Shown piece by piece: positions 8,808-16,166 of a stretch of DNA of 21,791 nucleotides. The translations under genes and the position numbers were made by a program. The number at the start of each line of letters is the position of its first letter. Position 1 is the stretch's first letter. The notes beneath the pieces were generated by a model. It ran no database searches, was not told where the DNA came from, and saw nothing but the letters and a program-made list of their open reading frames with translations. Source of the stretch: Collinsella aerofaciens (GTDB taxonomy: Bacteria > Actinomycetota > Coriobacteriia > Coriobacteriales > Coriobacteriaceae); contig NZ_JAQLEM010000035.1 in assembly GCF_028209885.1 (NCBI RefSeq), positions 1 through 21,791 of the forward strand, in the 5' to 3' direction.

Positions 8808-10622
8808 TCATTCACCTCCCTCGTATGTATCGAGGTATTCCTGCTTGAGCGTCTGCGAGGACGACTCGGTCTTTTCCACGAGCGTGCCGGCCTCGATGAA
8901 GTAGAACGAGTCGGTGAGGTCTGCCAGGTCGTCGAGCAGATGGCTTGAGATGAGCACGCTGCGTCCCCGCTCCACCTCGCTGCGCATCGCGTCGCAGGAG
9001 GTTTTCCGTTTTCCCGGATCGAGGCCGTTCAGCGGTTCATCGAGGATGAGGTACGGGCAATCGGTCGCTATCGCCATGGCAAGCTTTACCTGCTGCTTCA
9101 TTCCTGTCGAGAGTTTACGGGTCGGCTTGTCGAGATATGGGGAGATTCCGAGGGAGTTGCAGAGCGAGTCGATGTCGGCGGCCGATTTCCACGCCTCCCT
9201 AACGAAAGAGAGGTGCTCGCGGGCCGATAGCGTGGGGTAGAGATCCGCGCCGCCCGAAGAGCTCAGGTAGACGAGTTCTGCGAATTCGGCTGATCGACGT
9301 TGGTAGATTCCGTCTGCCAACAGGCTTCCCGAGCGGATGCGGGTGGGAAATTGGCCCGACAGCGCTTCAAGAAGGGTGGTTTTCCCCGAGCCGTTGGGAG
9401 CGACGAGCCCCGCCGCCGTTCCCGGGCCCAAGGAAAGCGATCCGATCGAAAGTATCGTCGTGCTCCCGTATCCCACGCTCGCGTCCAGAAGCTCGAGCCC
9501 ATGGTGCTTTTTAGCGGGTCCAGCCTGTTTGGGCGAACGCGTCACAACGGCGCCGACCGCGAAAAGGACCGCGACGTATACCAGGGCCACGGCAAGCATC
9601 GATGCGCCGCCCGAACCGGAGCCAATGAATTCTGTCGGGAAGCATCCTACGTAACCCGTTGCCTCGATAGGCGAGAACACGGCCAGCGGCAGGAGCTCGA
9701 GCGCGGCGTTATGCCCCAGTGCCGAATCGGACAGTAACGGGAATGCCGGGGCCGCGACAAGCAGCGCGGAGGTAAGGGGGCCCGCGAGGACGCGCCTCGT
9801 TGCGGTCGATAGGACGACGGAACAAACGGATATCAAGGTTCCACCCGCGAGCAGCGCGAGAAGTATGGTCGTGAAGACGTTTCCCGCGGTCGTGGTAGTG
9901 AGCGCGCCGTTATGGAAGAAGGCGATCGGGTACCCGATCTGCCCGAAGCCGTTTAGGGCCAAGGCGTAAATGCCCCCGGGCGCAAGGCCGGCGAGGAGCA
10001 TCGCGGTCCCCGCGCCAATTATCGAAAACACGGTTTGGATAAGGCGCCGGAATTTGGGCACGGGCGCCTTTGCCGCCAGGGTCCCGGGCCTTGTGGCGCC
10101 GAGCACGAGTATCGACGAGAGAAGGAAGGGGATGAAGGGAAGGAAGGACGGCGCCTGGGCAATGGCGTAGGGCAGGAAGGAGAGGAACGGCAGGTCGTTT
10201 GCGGAGGCCGGGATATCCGCGATGCCGGAGCTGCTCAGAGCGCGGCAATATGCGAGCTCTGCGTCATTGGTCTCCTGGTCCCCCACGATGGACCCGGATT
10301 GGAAGCCCTCGTCCATGAGCGCGTAGTAGCTCTCGGCAGAGTCGAGAAAGGCGGCGTCGGTTTGAGCGGCGAGGGCGGCGTTCGCGTATCTTGCAAGCTC
10401 AGCGTCATCTTGCTGCTCTGGCGATAGGTCTGTGCCGCTGGCCTGGGGCGCGCGCGTATTGAATGCGTCGACAAAGCCCTGCATGCCCTGCTTCATAAAG
10501 AAGGGGCCGTAGATGGGTGAATTGAACGCAATGGGGACGGAAAAGGCTGCAGCGAGAACGAGCGTACAAATCCATGCGGCCTTGTCTCTTAGGATCAGTT
10601 TGAGAAGAAGTCGACAGTACAT
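8808..10622 (-). CDS. ABC transporter with permease and ATPase fused
   Basis: The 604-residue chain joins a membrane half (about 1-365) to a nucleotide-binding half (about 375-600). The membrane half has a first helix (residues 15-35), an extracytoplasmic segment of about 110 residues, then roughly six helices, with NGFGQIGYP at 224-232. The ATPase half has Walker A APNGSGKTT at 408-416, signature LSTGMKQQ at 504-511, Walker B LILDEP at 525-530, D-loop LNGLDP and H-loop His561. The usual Q-loop PQ is replaced by Ser-Ser in VYLSSSGG. Two copies would make a complete transporter. AGG lies nine bases before the start. It is 150 bases after the separate ATPase gene and coupled to the secreted protein gene. 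Likely an exporter or resistance/immunity transporter; substrate unknown. Confidence 0.85.
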   Translation of the reverse strand: MYCRLLLKLILRDKAAWICTLVLAAAFSVPIAFNSPIYGPFFMKQGMQGFVDAFNTRAPQASGTDLSPEQQDDAELARYANAALAAQTDAAFLDSAESYYALMDEGFQSGSIVGDQETNDAELAYCRALSSSGIADIPASANDLPFLSFLPYAIAQAPSFLPFIPFLLSSILVLGATRPGTLAAKAPVPKFRRLIQTVFSIIGAGTAMLLAGLAPGGIYALALNGFGQIGYPIAFFHNGALTTTTAGNVFTTILLALLAGGTLISVCSVVLSTATRRVLAGPLTSALLVAAPAFPLLSDSALGHNAALELLPLAVFSPIEATGYVGCFPTEFIGSGSGGASMLAVALVYVAVLFAVGAVVTRSPKQAGPAKKHHGLELLDASVGYGSTTILSIGSLSLGPGTAAGLVAPNGSGKTTLLEALSGQFPTRIRSGSLLADGIYQRRSAEFAELVYLSSSGGADLYPTLSAREHLSFVREAWKSAADIDSLCNSLGISPYLDKPTRKLSTGMKQQVKLAMAIATDCPYLILDEPLNGLDPGKRKTSCDAMRSEVERGRSVLISSHLLDDLADLTDSFYFIEAGTLVEKTESSSQTLKQEYLDTYEGGE

Positions 10623-10719
10623 TTGGAAGCACCTACGTTCCTCAAAGAATCGTTAGATTAAAAGTAACAGACCGGATGAAGATACGTGCGACGGGGGCGA
10701 GGCGAATGGCTGAGCGGTA

Positions 10720-10747
10720 TCGATATGCGGGCTCAACGGCATATCGA
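10720..10747. promoter_or_regulatory. 9-bp-arm inverted repeat between the two ABC units
   Basis: TCGATATGC (10720-10728) and GCATATCGA (10739-10747) pair perfectly around a 10-base loop. It lies in the only sizeable gap of the cassette (10623-10772). No T-run follows on the minus strand, so it is not an obvious terminator. An AT-rich TTAATAAT lies just upstream on the minus strand (about 10755-10765) and could be a -10, making this a possible operator for the second unit. Confidence 0.45.
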
Positions 10748-10772
10748 CCACATAGATTATTAACTTGCATTT

Positions 10773-11513
10773 CTACCCGCCCTTTTCGTAGAGTCGCCGA
10801 TACGTGCTTAGCGCACCCTCGGCGCGTCCGGCAGGCTTTGCGAAATGGGATCCAGGAGACTTCGGCGCAGCATCATCTTGCGGAATGCTTCTAATGAGCC
10901 TCCCATCCTTCAAAAACAGAATCTCATCGCACAGCCTATCGACCGAATCCAAGATGTGGGATGACATGATGATGCACGTACCAGAATCGGCCAGCTTCCT
11001 GAGAATCTCGGAATGCAAGTCCACCCTGCTGGGGTCGAGCGCGTTCATGGGCTCATCTAATAGAAGGTACCGCGCGCCCGTCGCATACGCAATCGTCAGG
11101 GTAAGCTGCTGCTTCATGCCCTGGCTCAGAGCGCGGATCCTCATCTTCGCGAACTCGCCTATCTGCGTTTGTTCCACTATCTCTTCGATATCGCGAGCAT
11201 GCGGCCACATATCGCAAACCATCTTGAGGTGATCTTCCGCACGCAATCCGGGATACAGCAGCGTCCCCTCACCAGGTGCATAGAAGATCATAGAACGGAC
11301 CTCTCTCGCACCCGTACCCTGTACCTCATCCAGAACGATGCTCCCGTCCACGCGAGGACCCGGCAAACCTGCCATCGCACGCAGCAACGTCGTCTTTCCA
11401 TGCCCGTTCGGAGCGACGAGACCGTAGACCGTACCCGGGGCAAACTCAGCGTTCACCGAATCTACGAGCACCTTCTTTCCATAAGAGATCGTCAGCGTTT
11501 GAAGGTCAATCAT
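10773..11513 (-). CDS. ABC transporter ATP-binding protein
   Basis: This 246-residue stand-alone ATPase powers the double-module permease encoded just upstream. Walker A APNGHGKTT is at 34-42, signature LSQGMKQQ at 129-136, Walker B LLLDEP at 150-155, D-loop NALDP and H-loop His186 in MSSHIL. The Q-loop is atypical: where YxPQ is expected it reads YAPGEG. The LSxGMKQQ signature is typical of ATPases of ABC-2-type exporters and lantibiotic/antibiotic resistance pumps. An ATG at 11522 overlaps the permease stop (ATGA) but has GGGG directly against it. The ATG at 11513 has that GGGG nine bases upstream and is preferred. The NBD of the fused transporter is its clear paralogue. Confidence 0.9.
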   Translation of the reverse strand: MIDLQTLTISYGKKVLVDSVNAEFAPGTVYGLVAPNGHGKTTLLRAMAGLPGPRVDGSIVLDEVQGTGAREVRSMIFYAPGEGTLLYPGLRAEDHLKMVCDMWPHARDIEEIVEQTQIGEFAKMRIRALSQGMKQQLTLTIAYATGARYLLLDEPMNALDPSRVDLHSEILRKLADSGTCIIMSSHILDSVDRLCDEILFLKDGRLIRSIPQDDAAPKSPGSHFAKPAGRAEGALSTYRRLYEKGG

Positions 11514-11518
11514 CGAGA

Positions 11519-13741
11519 TCATCCCCTTTCGATCTTTGGAACACTCAGGCGCACCATCAACGGAGATACGGCGCCCAAGACCACCAGCAGAGCGCCCGAT
11601 GCGCCGACGACCTCTCCAAAAGGCATCGCGTTCGTCCCTCGCCCAAGGAACCCAATCGTCCCCACCTGGGAAGCGGGATCAAACGAGGCGAATGGAGCCA
11701 GCAGCGCGACGCCCATGCCCACGCTTTCAACATGAGCGCTCAACGAACCCAACACCAAGAGAACCGCGCAAACCATTCCGGTGACAACGGGGTTGCGGCT
11801 AATCGCTGCTGTCAACGCAGCGACGACGGAAATCACGCCGTATGCCATGACCAGCAACGGAATACTGCACAACACCGCCTCCCCCACCATGGACGTTGTC
11901 GAAGCTCCCGCCCGAATGAGAGCGACGGGATACTCCGAACCACCCGCACCGTTCTTAATCAAGGACACAACCGCAGCGGGAACCATCGACACCAAAAGCA
12001 GCGCCAAGCCAAGCAGGAGAGACAGCGCAACAGCCGTCAGAAAACGCACATGCGCTGTTGCGGGGACTTGGAAAACCAGAAGGGAACGGCACCGCAGGTG
12101 GGTGCACGCAAGCGATGTGACAACCACGGGCAACAGCCAAAACAAGGAAGGAAGCGCTGCCTGGAGATAGGAAAGGAGGATTAATGGGGGCATCTTCGTA
12201 CTTAACTCGTAAACCTTGGGGTCCGGCAAGCTCGCGATCGACTCGAGCAGAAGGGCGCGCGCCTCCACACGAGAAGGAGTCTCCGGCTCGATTCCGATCG
12301 ATTGCAGGAGGGTCGCATCTGCCGCGCCCAGCTCGCCTCGAGCGCGCTCGTACGTCGCAAGGCTTCGAAACCCCTCCGCAGGCGTGGGCGCGTACACGAA
12401 ACCCGAAAGAGCATCTCGCATGCCTTCCAGGGCCGCTTTGCCCTCGACGTCCATATTCGCAGCGTCCTGCTCTAGATACCGATCTATTGAACGGAGCTCC
12501 CCATCCCTATACCGAACAGCGGAAACGTCACCAGCGTCAGGAAACACCTCGACCAGAGCCGGGGCCAGCATCGCCGTCGACATTGCAATCGCGCATACGG
12601 CGAGGGCAGGAGAATGCAGGAGCAGCTTCCCCATCGTTCTTACGTATGCAACGGCGGAGGCACAAGCGCTCGAACGGGCTGTCGTTCTCGATGCGGTGAA
12701 GGAACCTCTCTCAAGACAAATCGGGGACATCGGGCGCGCGCAGCCGCTCTTTCCAGCAACGCAAAGCAGGCTAATTGCCAGCACCTCGATCCCGATTGCG
12801 CATACGAGGGTAATCGCGCCACGCTCGAAGCAAAGTCCAGGCAGATTCACTATCTGCGTTGTCGGGTACGGGCTATAGGCGCCGACGGTCAACTCAGTGT
12901 TCGCATACGTAAGGGGATTCAACAGGGCGAACTCACGTAAAGCGATGGATCTTCCGTAATACCCGGGAACCATCGTCACCCCCATCAGGGCACATACGAA
13001 CACGATTCCAAGCGTAGGGTTATTGGCAATCTTCACGGCAAGGTGAACGACGAGCGAGATGAACGCCGCCACCAAGAATTGCAAGATGGCCGTCTGTGCG
13101 AACACCAGCCAAGCCGGTTTGATAACCGGAGTCGCATATTGAACGTAGCCTATCGGATAGAACAGCGAGCCCGGGCCATTCTTCACAAGTGCGGCGATTA
13201 TCCCTGGAAGATTGACGGCGAAGACGGCAAGCATCGCAAAAACACTCGCCCATACGCTCGATGCAACAAGCCTGCCCAGCTCACCCATCGGTGCCTGGAT
13301 GATGAGCTTTTCGCGTTTGTTAAGACGCGCGGCAAGGAACGAGACGGCAACGGCCGTTGCGGCCCATAGCAAGTACTCCTTCGATCCGTCATAAAAGGAG
13401 TACGCTCCATCCGACACCTGCAGAAACGGAAGCAGAGGAGAGAGCGGCGCCAAGACAAGACGCCCCGCGGCAAGAGGGTACAGAAGCGCGGGCATGCTTG
13501 ATGAAGAGGTATAGACGCCCTCCTCCCCCGCATTCACAAGCGCATCCGCATAGGATGCTGACAATTCCTGCTCAACACGGGTTATTCCCGACTCGAGGTA
13601 TTCAACCCGTCCGTCGATGCCAGCCGCGCTCCTGAAGACGGGCAAAGCACAAAGAACCATCAACGCAACAACGACAACACAGAGCGACCTGGAGGAGAGA
13701 AGCGACCTAAAGATTGCCTTCGAGATCTTGAGCATATTCAT
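11519..13741 (-). CDS. Double-module ABC permease
   Basis: The 740-residue membrane protein is an internal duplication. Each half starts with a membrane helix (about 18-38 and 376-396), continues with an extracytoplasmic segment (short, about 80 residues, in the first half; about 115 in the second) and ends in five or six helices. The halves share NGPGSLFYP (188-196) and NGAGGSEYP (597-605), and a later LLNPLTYANT/LLAPFASFDP element; the fused transporter has the same marks. A Ser/Arg-rich linker (about 330-366) joins the halves. One chain could therefore supply both membrane modules of a transporter with two copies of the ATPase. The Met at 13741 (MNMLKISKAI) follows AAGG at a good distance; the Met at 13807 would add 22 unlikely residues. 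First gene of the cassette. Confidence 0.83.
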   Translation of the reverse strand: MNMLKISKAIFRSLLSSRSLCVVVVALMVLCALPVFRSAAGIDGRVEYLESGITRVEQELSASYADALVNAGEEGVYTSSSSMPALLYPLAAGRLVLAPLSPLLPFLQVSDGAYSFYDGSKEYLLWAATAVAVSFLAARLNKREKLIIQAPMGELGRLVASSVWASVFAMLAVFAVNLPGIIAALVKNGPGSLFYPIGYVQYATPVIKPAWLVFAQTAILQFLVAAFISLVVHLAVKIANNPTLGIVFVCALMGVTMVPGYYGRSIALREFALLNPLTYANTELTVGAYSPYPTTQIVNLPGLCFERGAITLVCAIGIEVLAISLLCVAGKSGCARPMSPICLERGSFTASRTTARSSACASAVAYVRTMGKLLLHSPALAVCAIAMSTAMLAPALVEVFPDAGDVSAVRYRDGELRSIDRYLEQDAANMDVEGKAALEGMRDALSGFVYAPTPAEGFRSLATYERARGELGAADATLLQSIGIEPETPSRVEARALLLESIASLPDPKVYELSTKMPPLILLSYLQAALPSLFWLLPVVVTSLACTHLRCRSLLVFQVPATAHVRFLTAVALSLLLGLALLLVSMVPAAVVSLIKNGAGGSEYPVALIRAGASTTSMVGEAVLCSIPLLVMAYGVISVVAALTAAISRNPVVTGMVCAVLLVLGSLSAHVESVGMGVALLAPFASFDPASQVGTIGFLGRGTNAMPFGEVVGASGALLVVLGAVSPLMVRLSVPKIERG

Positions 13742-13817
13742 CGCCAACCTTAACCCCATCCACCTGGAACAGCGGGGCTGAACAAAATGCTCGGCCCCGC
13801 CTCGCATCTAGTGATTG

Positions 13818-13869
13818 CAGCATGCTGTGATTACATGCCGGCAAAGTCAATTTAACATAAACTGTTAAA
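13818..13869. promoter_or_regulatory. Divergent control region with two palindromes
   Basis: The 165-base gap between the ABC permease (minus) and the DUF2975-like gene (plus) holds CAGCATGCTG (13818-13827), a perfect 10-bp palindrome. It also holds TTTAACA and TGTTAAA (13851-13857, 13863-13869) around a 5-base spacer. The second lies in AT-rich DNA where promoters for both directions would fit. The XRE regulator encoded nearby is an obvious candidate to bind one of them. No clear -35/-10 pair could be assigned. Confidence 0.55.
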
Positions 13870-13906
13870 TAGTAACCTGAGTTTTTTAAATTCTTCGGAG
13901 GTTATT

Positions 13907-14419
13907 ATGAGTTCCGACAATCGCACTCCCCGGCTTCATTCCTTCCGCATCGCATGTGCGATAGCCTCTGCGACCCTTTGCGCCACCGCCATCGCACAAG
14001 TGGCGTTCTCCTTAAAGCCAGCAATCGAAATGCTCGACAACCCTGTAATTGCAGACTCCCCCGCGTATCCAGCCCTTGCGATCTCGACATTGGTCCCTGC
14101 CGTCATCGGTATCGCTACGACCATCCTCAGCGCCGTTCTCGTGTGGACGATCAAGAGCGGAGACCCCTTCAAGAAAGGGTCTGCGACATGCTTGAAGGTG
14201 CTCGGCATTCTCTTCGTTGTTCAAGCTGCCACCAGCCTCTACGCCGGCTCACTCAAAACCTCCGTTTCGATGTTTGGCGGCGAGGGGGCCGTCGGCGCCC
14301 AAGAGATCGCTTCATCATTCGATTGGACCTCTCTGGTTCTCGGCATCGTCCTGTTCATGCTTTCCCAGCTCTTCTTGTACGCCCGAGAGCTGTACCTCGA
14401 CTCCGACGAGATTGCGTAA
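13907..14419 (+). CDS. DUF2975-like four-helix membrane protein
   Basis: This 170-residue protein has four predicted membrane segments, near residues 13-34, 53-77, 93-111 and 139-158, with a short charged C-terminus (YLDSDEIA). Size, topology and the immediately following small XRE regulator match the DUF2975/YozG-type pair found in many Gram-positive genomes; the biochemical role is not known. GGAGG lies five bases before the ATG. The stop is nine bases before the regulator gene, so the two form an operon. They are divergent from the ABC cassette and share its control region, which suggests a sensing or regulatory link. The family assignment rests on context and topology rather than a clear motif. 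Confidence 0.7.
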   Translation: MSSDNRTPRLHSFRIACAIASATLCATAIAQVAFSLKPAIEMLDNPVIADSPAYPALAISTLVPAVIGIATTILSAVLVWTIKSGDPFKKGSATCLKVLGILFVVQAATSLYAGSLKTSVSMFGGEGAVGAQEIASSFDWTSLVLGIVLFMLSQLFLYARELYLDSDEIA

Positions 14420-14428
14420 GGAAACGCC

Positions 14429-14680
14429 ATGCCCGTAATTGTTCGCCTCGACAAGATCATGGCCGAGCGAAAGATTTCCTCGAACGAACTTGCCGAAAGG
14501 ATTGGAACCACGCCCGTGAACCTGTCCCGTATTAAAAAAGGGCATATTCGCGGCATTCGCTTCAACACACTCGAGCAGCTATGCCTCGCCCTTCGTTGCC
14601 AACCCGGAGACCTTCTCGAAGTCATGAGCGAAGAGGATGCCCGAAAGGAGTTCGGACTCGATTGGTCCGCCGAGGATTAG
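14429..14680 (+). CDS. Small XRE/Cro-type transcriptional regulator
   Basis: The 83-residue protein is essentially one helix-turn-helix domain. MAERKISSNELAERIGTTPV contains the first helices, and NLSRIKKGHIRGIRFNTLEQ gives the recognition helix and the conserved turn. LCLALRCQPGDLLE matches the C-terminal signature of YozG/YgzD-like regulators. AAGGA is placed correctly before the ATG. It is co-transcribed with the DUF2975-like protein and probably controls the divergent promoter at 13818-13906. The stop codon is followed directly, in the same frame, by the recombinase fragment, which marks a recombination junction here. Confidence 0.88.
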   Translation: MPVIVRLDKIMAERKISSNELAERIGTTPVNLSRIKKGHIRGIRFNTLEQLCLALRCQPGDLLEVMSEEDARKEFGLDWSAED

Positions 14681-15405
14681 AGGGCGGTCGTACTCGCCCT
14701 GCACACGGGGATGCGAATCGGCGAGTCTGCGGCCTTCGGTGGTGCGATGTGGATTTCGAGACGGGCCTGATCTCGATCAGACACTCGGTGGCGTACGCGA
14801 AGGGAATGGGTTCGTTTATCAAGGACACCAAGACCCATGACGCCAGGGGTATCCCCATCGACCCGGTCGGCCTACTCCCCTTCCTGAAGGAGACCCACGA
14901 GATCGACTGCGGAAAGCTGCGCTTGCGCGGCCTTACCGGGGCGGTCGAGATCGGGGACTGCTACATCCTGTCGGAGCCGGGCGCGACCTTCGCGACGACA
15001 AGCTATATCCGCAGGGCGTTCAAGACGTTCTCGGAGACCAACGGCCTCATGGGCACCAACGACGAGCTGATCACGTTCCACGGCCTTCGCCACACGTTCG
15101 CAACGCAGTGGATCCGCCAAGGCGGCGATATCAAGGCGCTCCAATCGATCCTCGGCCACAAGGACGCCATGGCGACGCTCAACGTCTACGCCGACATCGA
15201 GCCCATCTCCAAAATCCATAACATGCTGCGCGCCACGCCGTGCCTTTGGCGCGGGCACCTCGGGCCGAGGGTCGATCCGGGTCCCATGTTCCAACAGAGG
15301 ATCCAGGAGTCCATCGAGACGCTCCAGGCGTTCGGCTACGGCATCACCGAGCTGGACGACCGAAATATCGCCATACGCGACGTGAAGACGAACAGTTGGC
15401 TCTAG
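14681..15405 (+). pseudogene. Tyrosine recombinase (phage-type integrase), truncated and frameshifted
   Basis: Only the catalytic domain remains. Right after the XRE stop the sequence encodes AVVLALHTGMRIGE with the first catalytic Arg; the frame is then lost by one missing base near 14725 and resumes as VCGLRWCDVDFETG in the next frame. The rest is continuous: a Lys in IKDTKTHDARG for the beta-hairpin position, HGLRHT with the His and second Arg, LGHKD with the next His, and Tyr in NVYADI as nucleophile. The N-terminal arm-binding and core-binding domains are gone. The tail after NMLRATP looks unrelated to usual integrase ends. The closest intact relatives should be integrases of coriobacterial elements. 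It lies 151 bases from the right direct repeat, as expected for an element's integrase. Confidence 0.88.
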
Positions 15406-15556
15406 CTCACCGAGTACGCGGCAGTGCTGGCCCCATCACAACTGAGGTCACGGTGGTCCGATAGGGGCGCCGCCCGCGGCATGCGCCGCGGAGCGGTATC
15501 CCCTACCGAAGGGCGGGGATGCCCTCCGCTTCCAGTTCGGAATCAGCCGTCGGAGG
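15406..15556. other. Non-coding stretch between recombinase relic and right repeat
   Basis: No gene is supported. Beyond the recombinase TAG the same frame stays open for about 50 codons (LTEYAAVLAPSQLRSRW...), so the TAG could be a late nonsense mutation. CCGCGGC and GCCGCGG near 15475-15492 form a small GC-rich hairpin. Together with the right repeat and the ACT promoter this makes a 396-base gap without an intact gene (15406-15801). Confidence 0.45.
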
Positions 15557-15620
15557 CGTTCGGCTGACTGCGGGAACGGCCTGTCCGCTCAATGTGTTCG
15601 GCTGAGATCGGAAATCAACC
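15557..15620 (+). repeat. Right 64-bp direct repeat (attR-like)
   Basis: This is the second copy of the 64-bp repeat, 62/64 identical to 8318-8381. It contains GTTCGGCTGA twice, at 15558-15567 and 15596-15605, an arrangement that could represent repeated recombinase binding sites. Sequences diverge immediately after AATCAACC. The recombinase relic ends 151 bases to its left. Confidence 0.85.
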
Positions 15621-15731
15621 CAACACGAGCCGGACACGCGCCAGACGGCTCTTCCCCGTACGGCCTTCCCCCTTACGCTCATGTTGCAGGCATGTAATGC
15701 CGCAGCGAGCGCGCCTTTTTTGCGCCAGACA

Positions 15732-15754
15732 GGTACAATGATGAACACTGTACC
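15732..15754 (+). promoter_or_regulatory. Promoter -10 and operator-like inverted repeat before the ACT gene
   Basis: GGTACA (15732-15737) and TGTACC (15749-15754) form a perfect inverted repeat with an 11-base spacer. TACAAT (15734-15739), a good -10, overlaps the left arm, so a bound repressor would block transcription. I found no good -35. It lies outside the island, so the ACT-citrate synthase promoter looks intact. Confidence 0.5.
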
Positions 15755-15801
15755 GTAGCGGAGCGCCCCGCGCGCACCGCAACCACGCGAAAGGGTTTCC
15801 C

Positions 15802-16089
15802 ATGGCCGAGATCTCGTCCTCCCGCATCGTCATCACCGTCCTTGGCAAGAACCGCCCCGGCATCGTCGCCGGCGTCACCCGCGTTTTGGGCGAGGCCAAC
15901 GTCGACATCCGCGACATCACGCAGTCCATTATCGAGGACATCTTCACCATGACCATGCTGGCCGACACCGCCGAGTCCAAGCTCGACTTCGCCGAGCTGC
16001 AGAAGGCGCTGGCCGAGGCCGGCGAGCTTTCGGGCGTCAACGTGTCCATCCAGCGCGAGGACGTCTTTAACTTTATGTACCGCCTGTAG
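15802..16089 (+). CDS. ACT domain protein (UPF0237-like)
   Basis: This 95-residue protein is a single ACT domain, a small fold that binds amino acids or similar ligands to regulate enzymes. It opens IVITVLGKNRPGIVAGVTRV, the classical ACT beginning with the conserved Asn-Arg-Pro-Gly turn, followed by NVDIRDITQSI. In many anaerobes such stand-alone ACT proteins sit beside a UPF0210 gene; here the next gene is citrate synthase instead, 77 bases away. AAAGGG lies six bases before the ATG. Its ligand is unknown. Confidence 0.9.
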   Translation: MAEISSSRIVITVLGKNRPGIVAGVTRVLGEANVDIRDITQSIIEDIFTMTMLADTAESKLDFAELQKALAEAGELSGVNVSIQREDVFNFMYRL

Positions 16090-16166
16090 CGAACAAGCCG
16101 CTCGGGGCAGCTTGACGTCATATCGTCCAAGCGCGCGGCCCCAAAGCGGACCGGAGAGGAGCGCGC

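Larger units (their letters stand above)
8318..15620. mobile_element. Putative integrated island carrying an ABC/peptide cassette
   Basis: About 7.3 kb lies between 64-bp direct repeats 62/64 identical. Outside are housekeeping genes (rpmE on the left; ACT protein and citrate synthase on the right). Inside are only accessory genes: two ABC transporter units, a small secreted protein, a DUF2975/XRE pair and a tyrosine recombinase fragment next to the right repeat. This is the layout of an integrative element after loss of a working integrase. No excisionase, relaxase or replication gene is visible. Element status is inference from the repeats, the recombinase relic and gene content. Confidence 0.65.

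Noticed and set aside
10773..10894. Small plus-strand frames within the ABC cassette
   Set aside because: They overlap conserved minus-strand ABC genes, lack ribosome binding sites and show no recognisable domain.
14581..15405. An intact recombinase gene starting at 14581
   Set aside because: The first 45 or so codons of that frame overlap the XRE gene and encode Arg/Pro/Ser-rich nonsense. True integrase sequence begins at 14681 in another frame, so the gene is broken.
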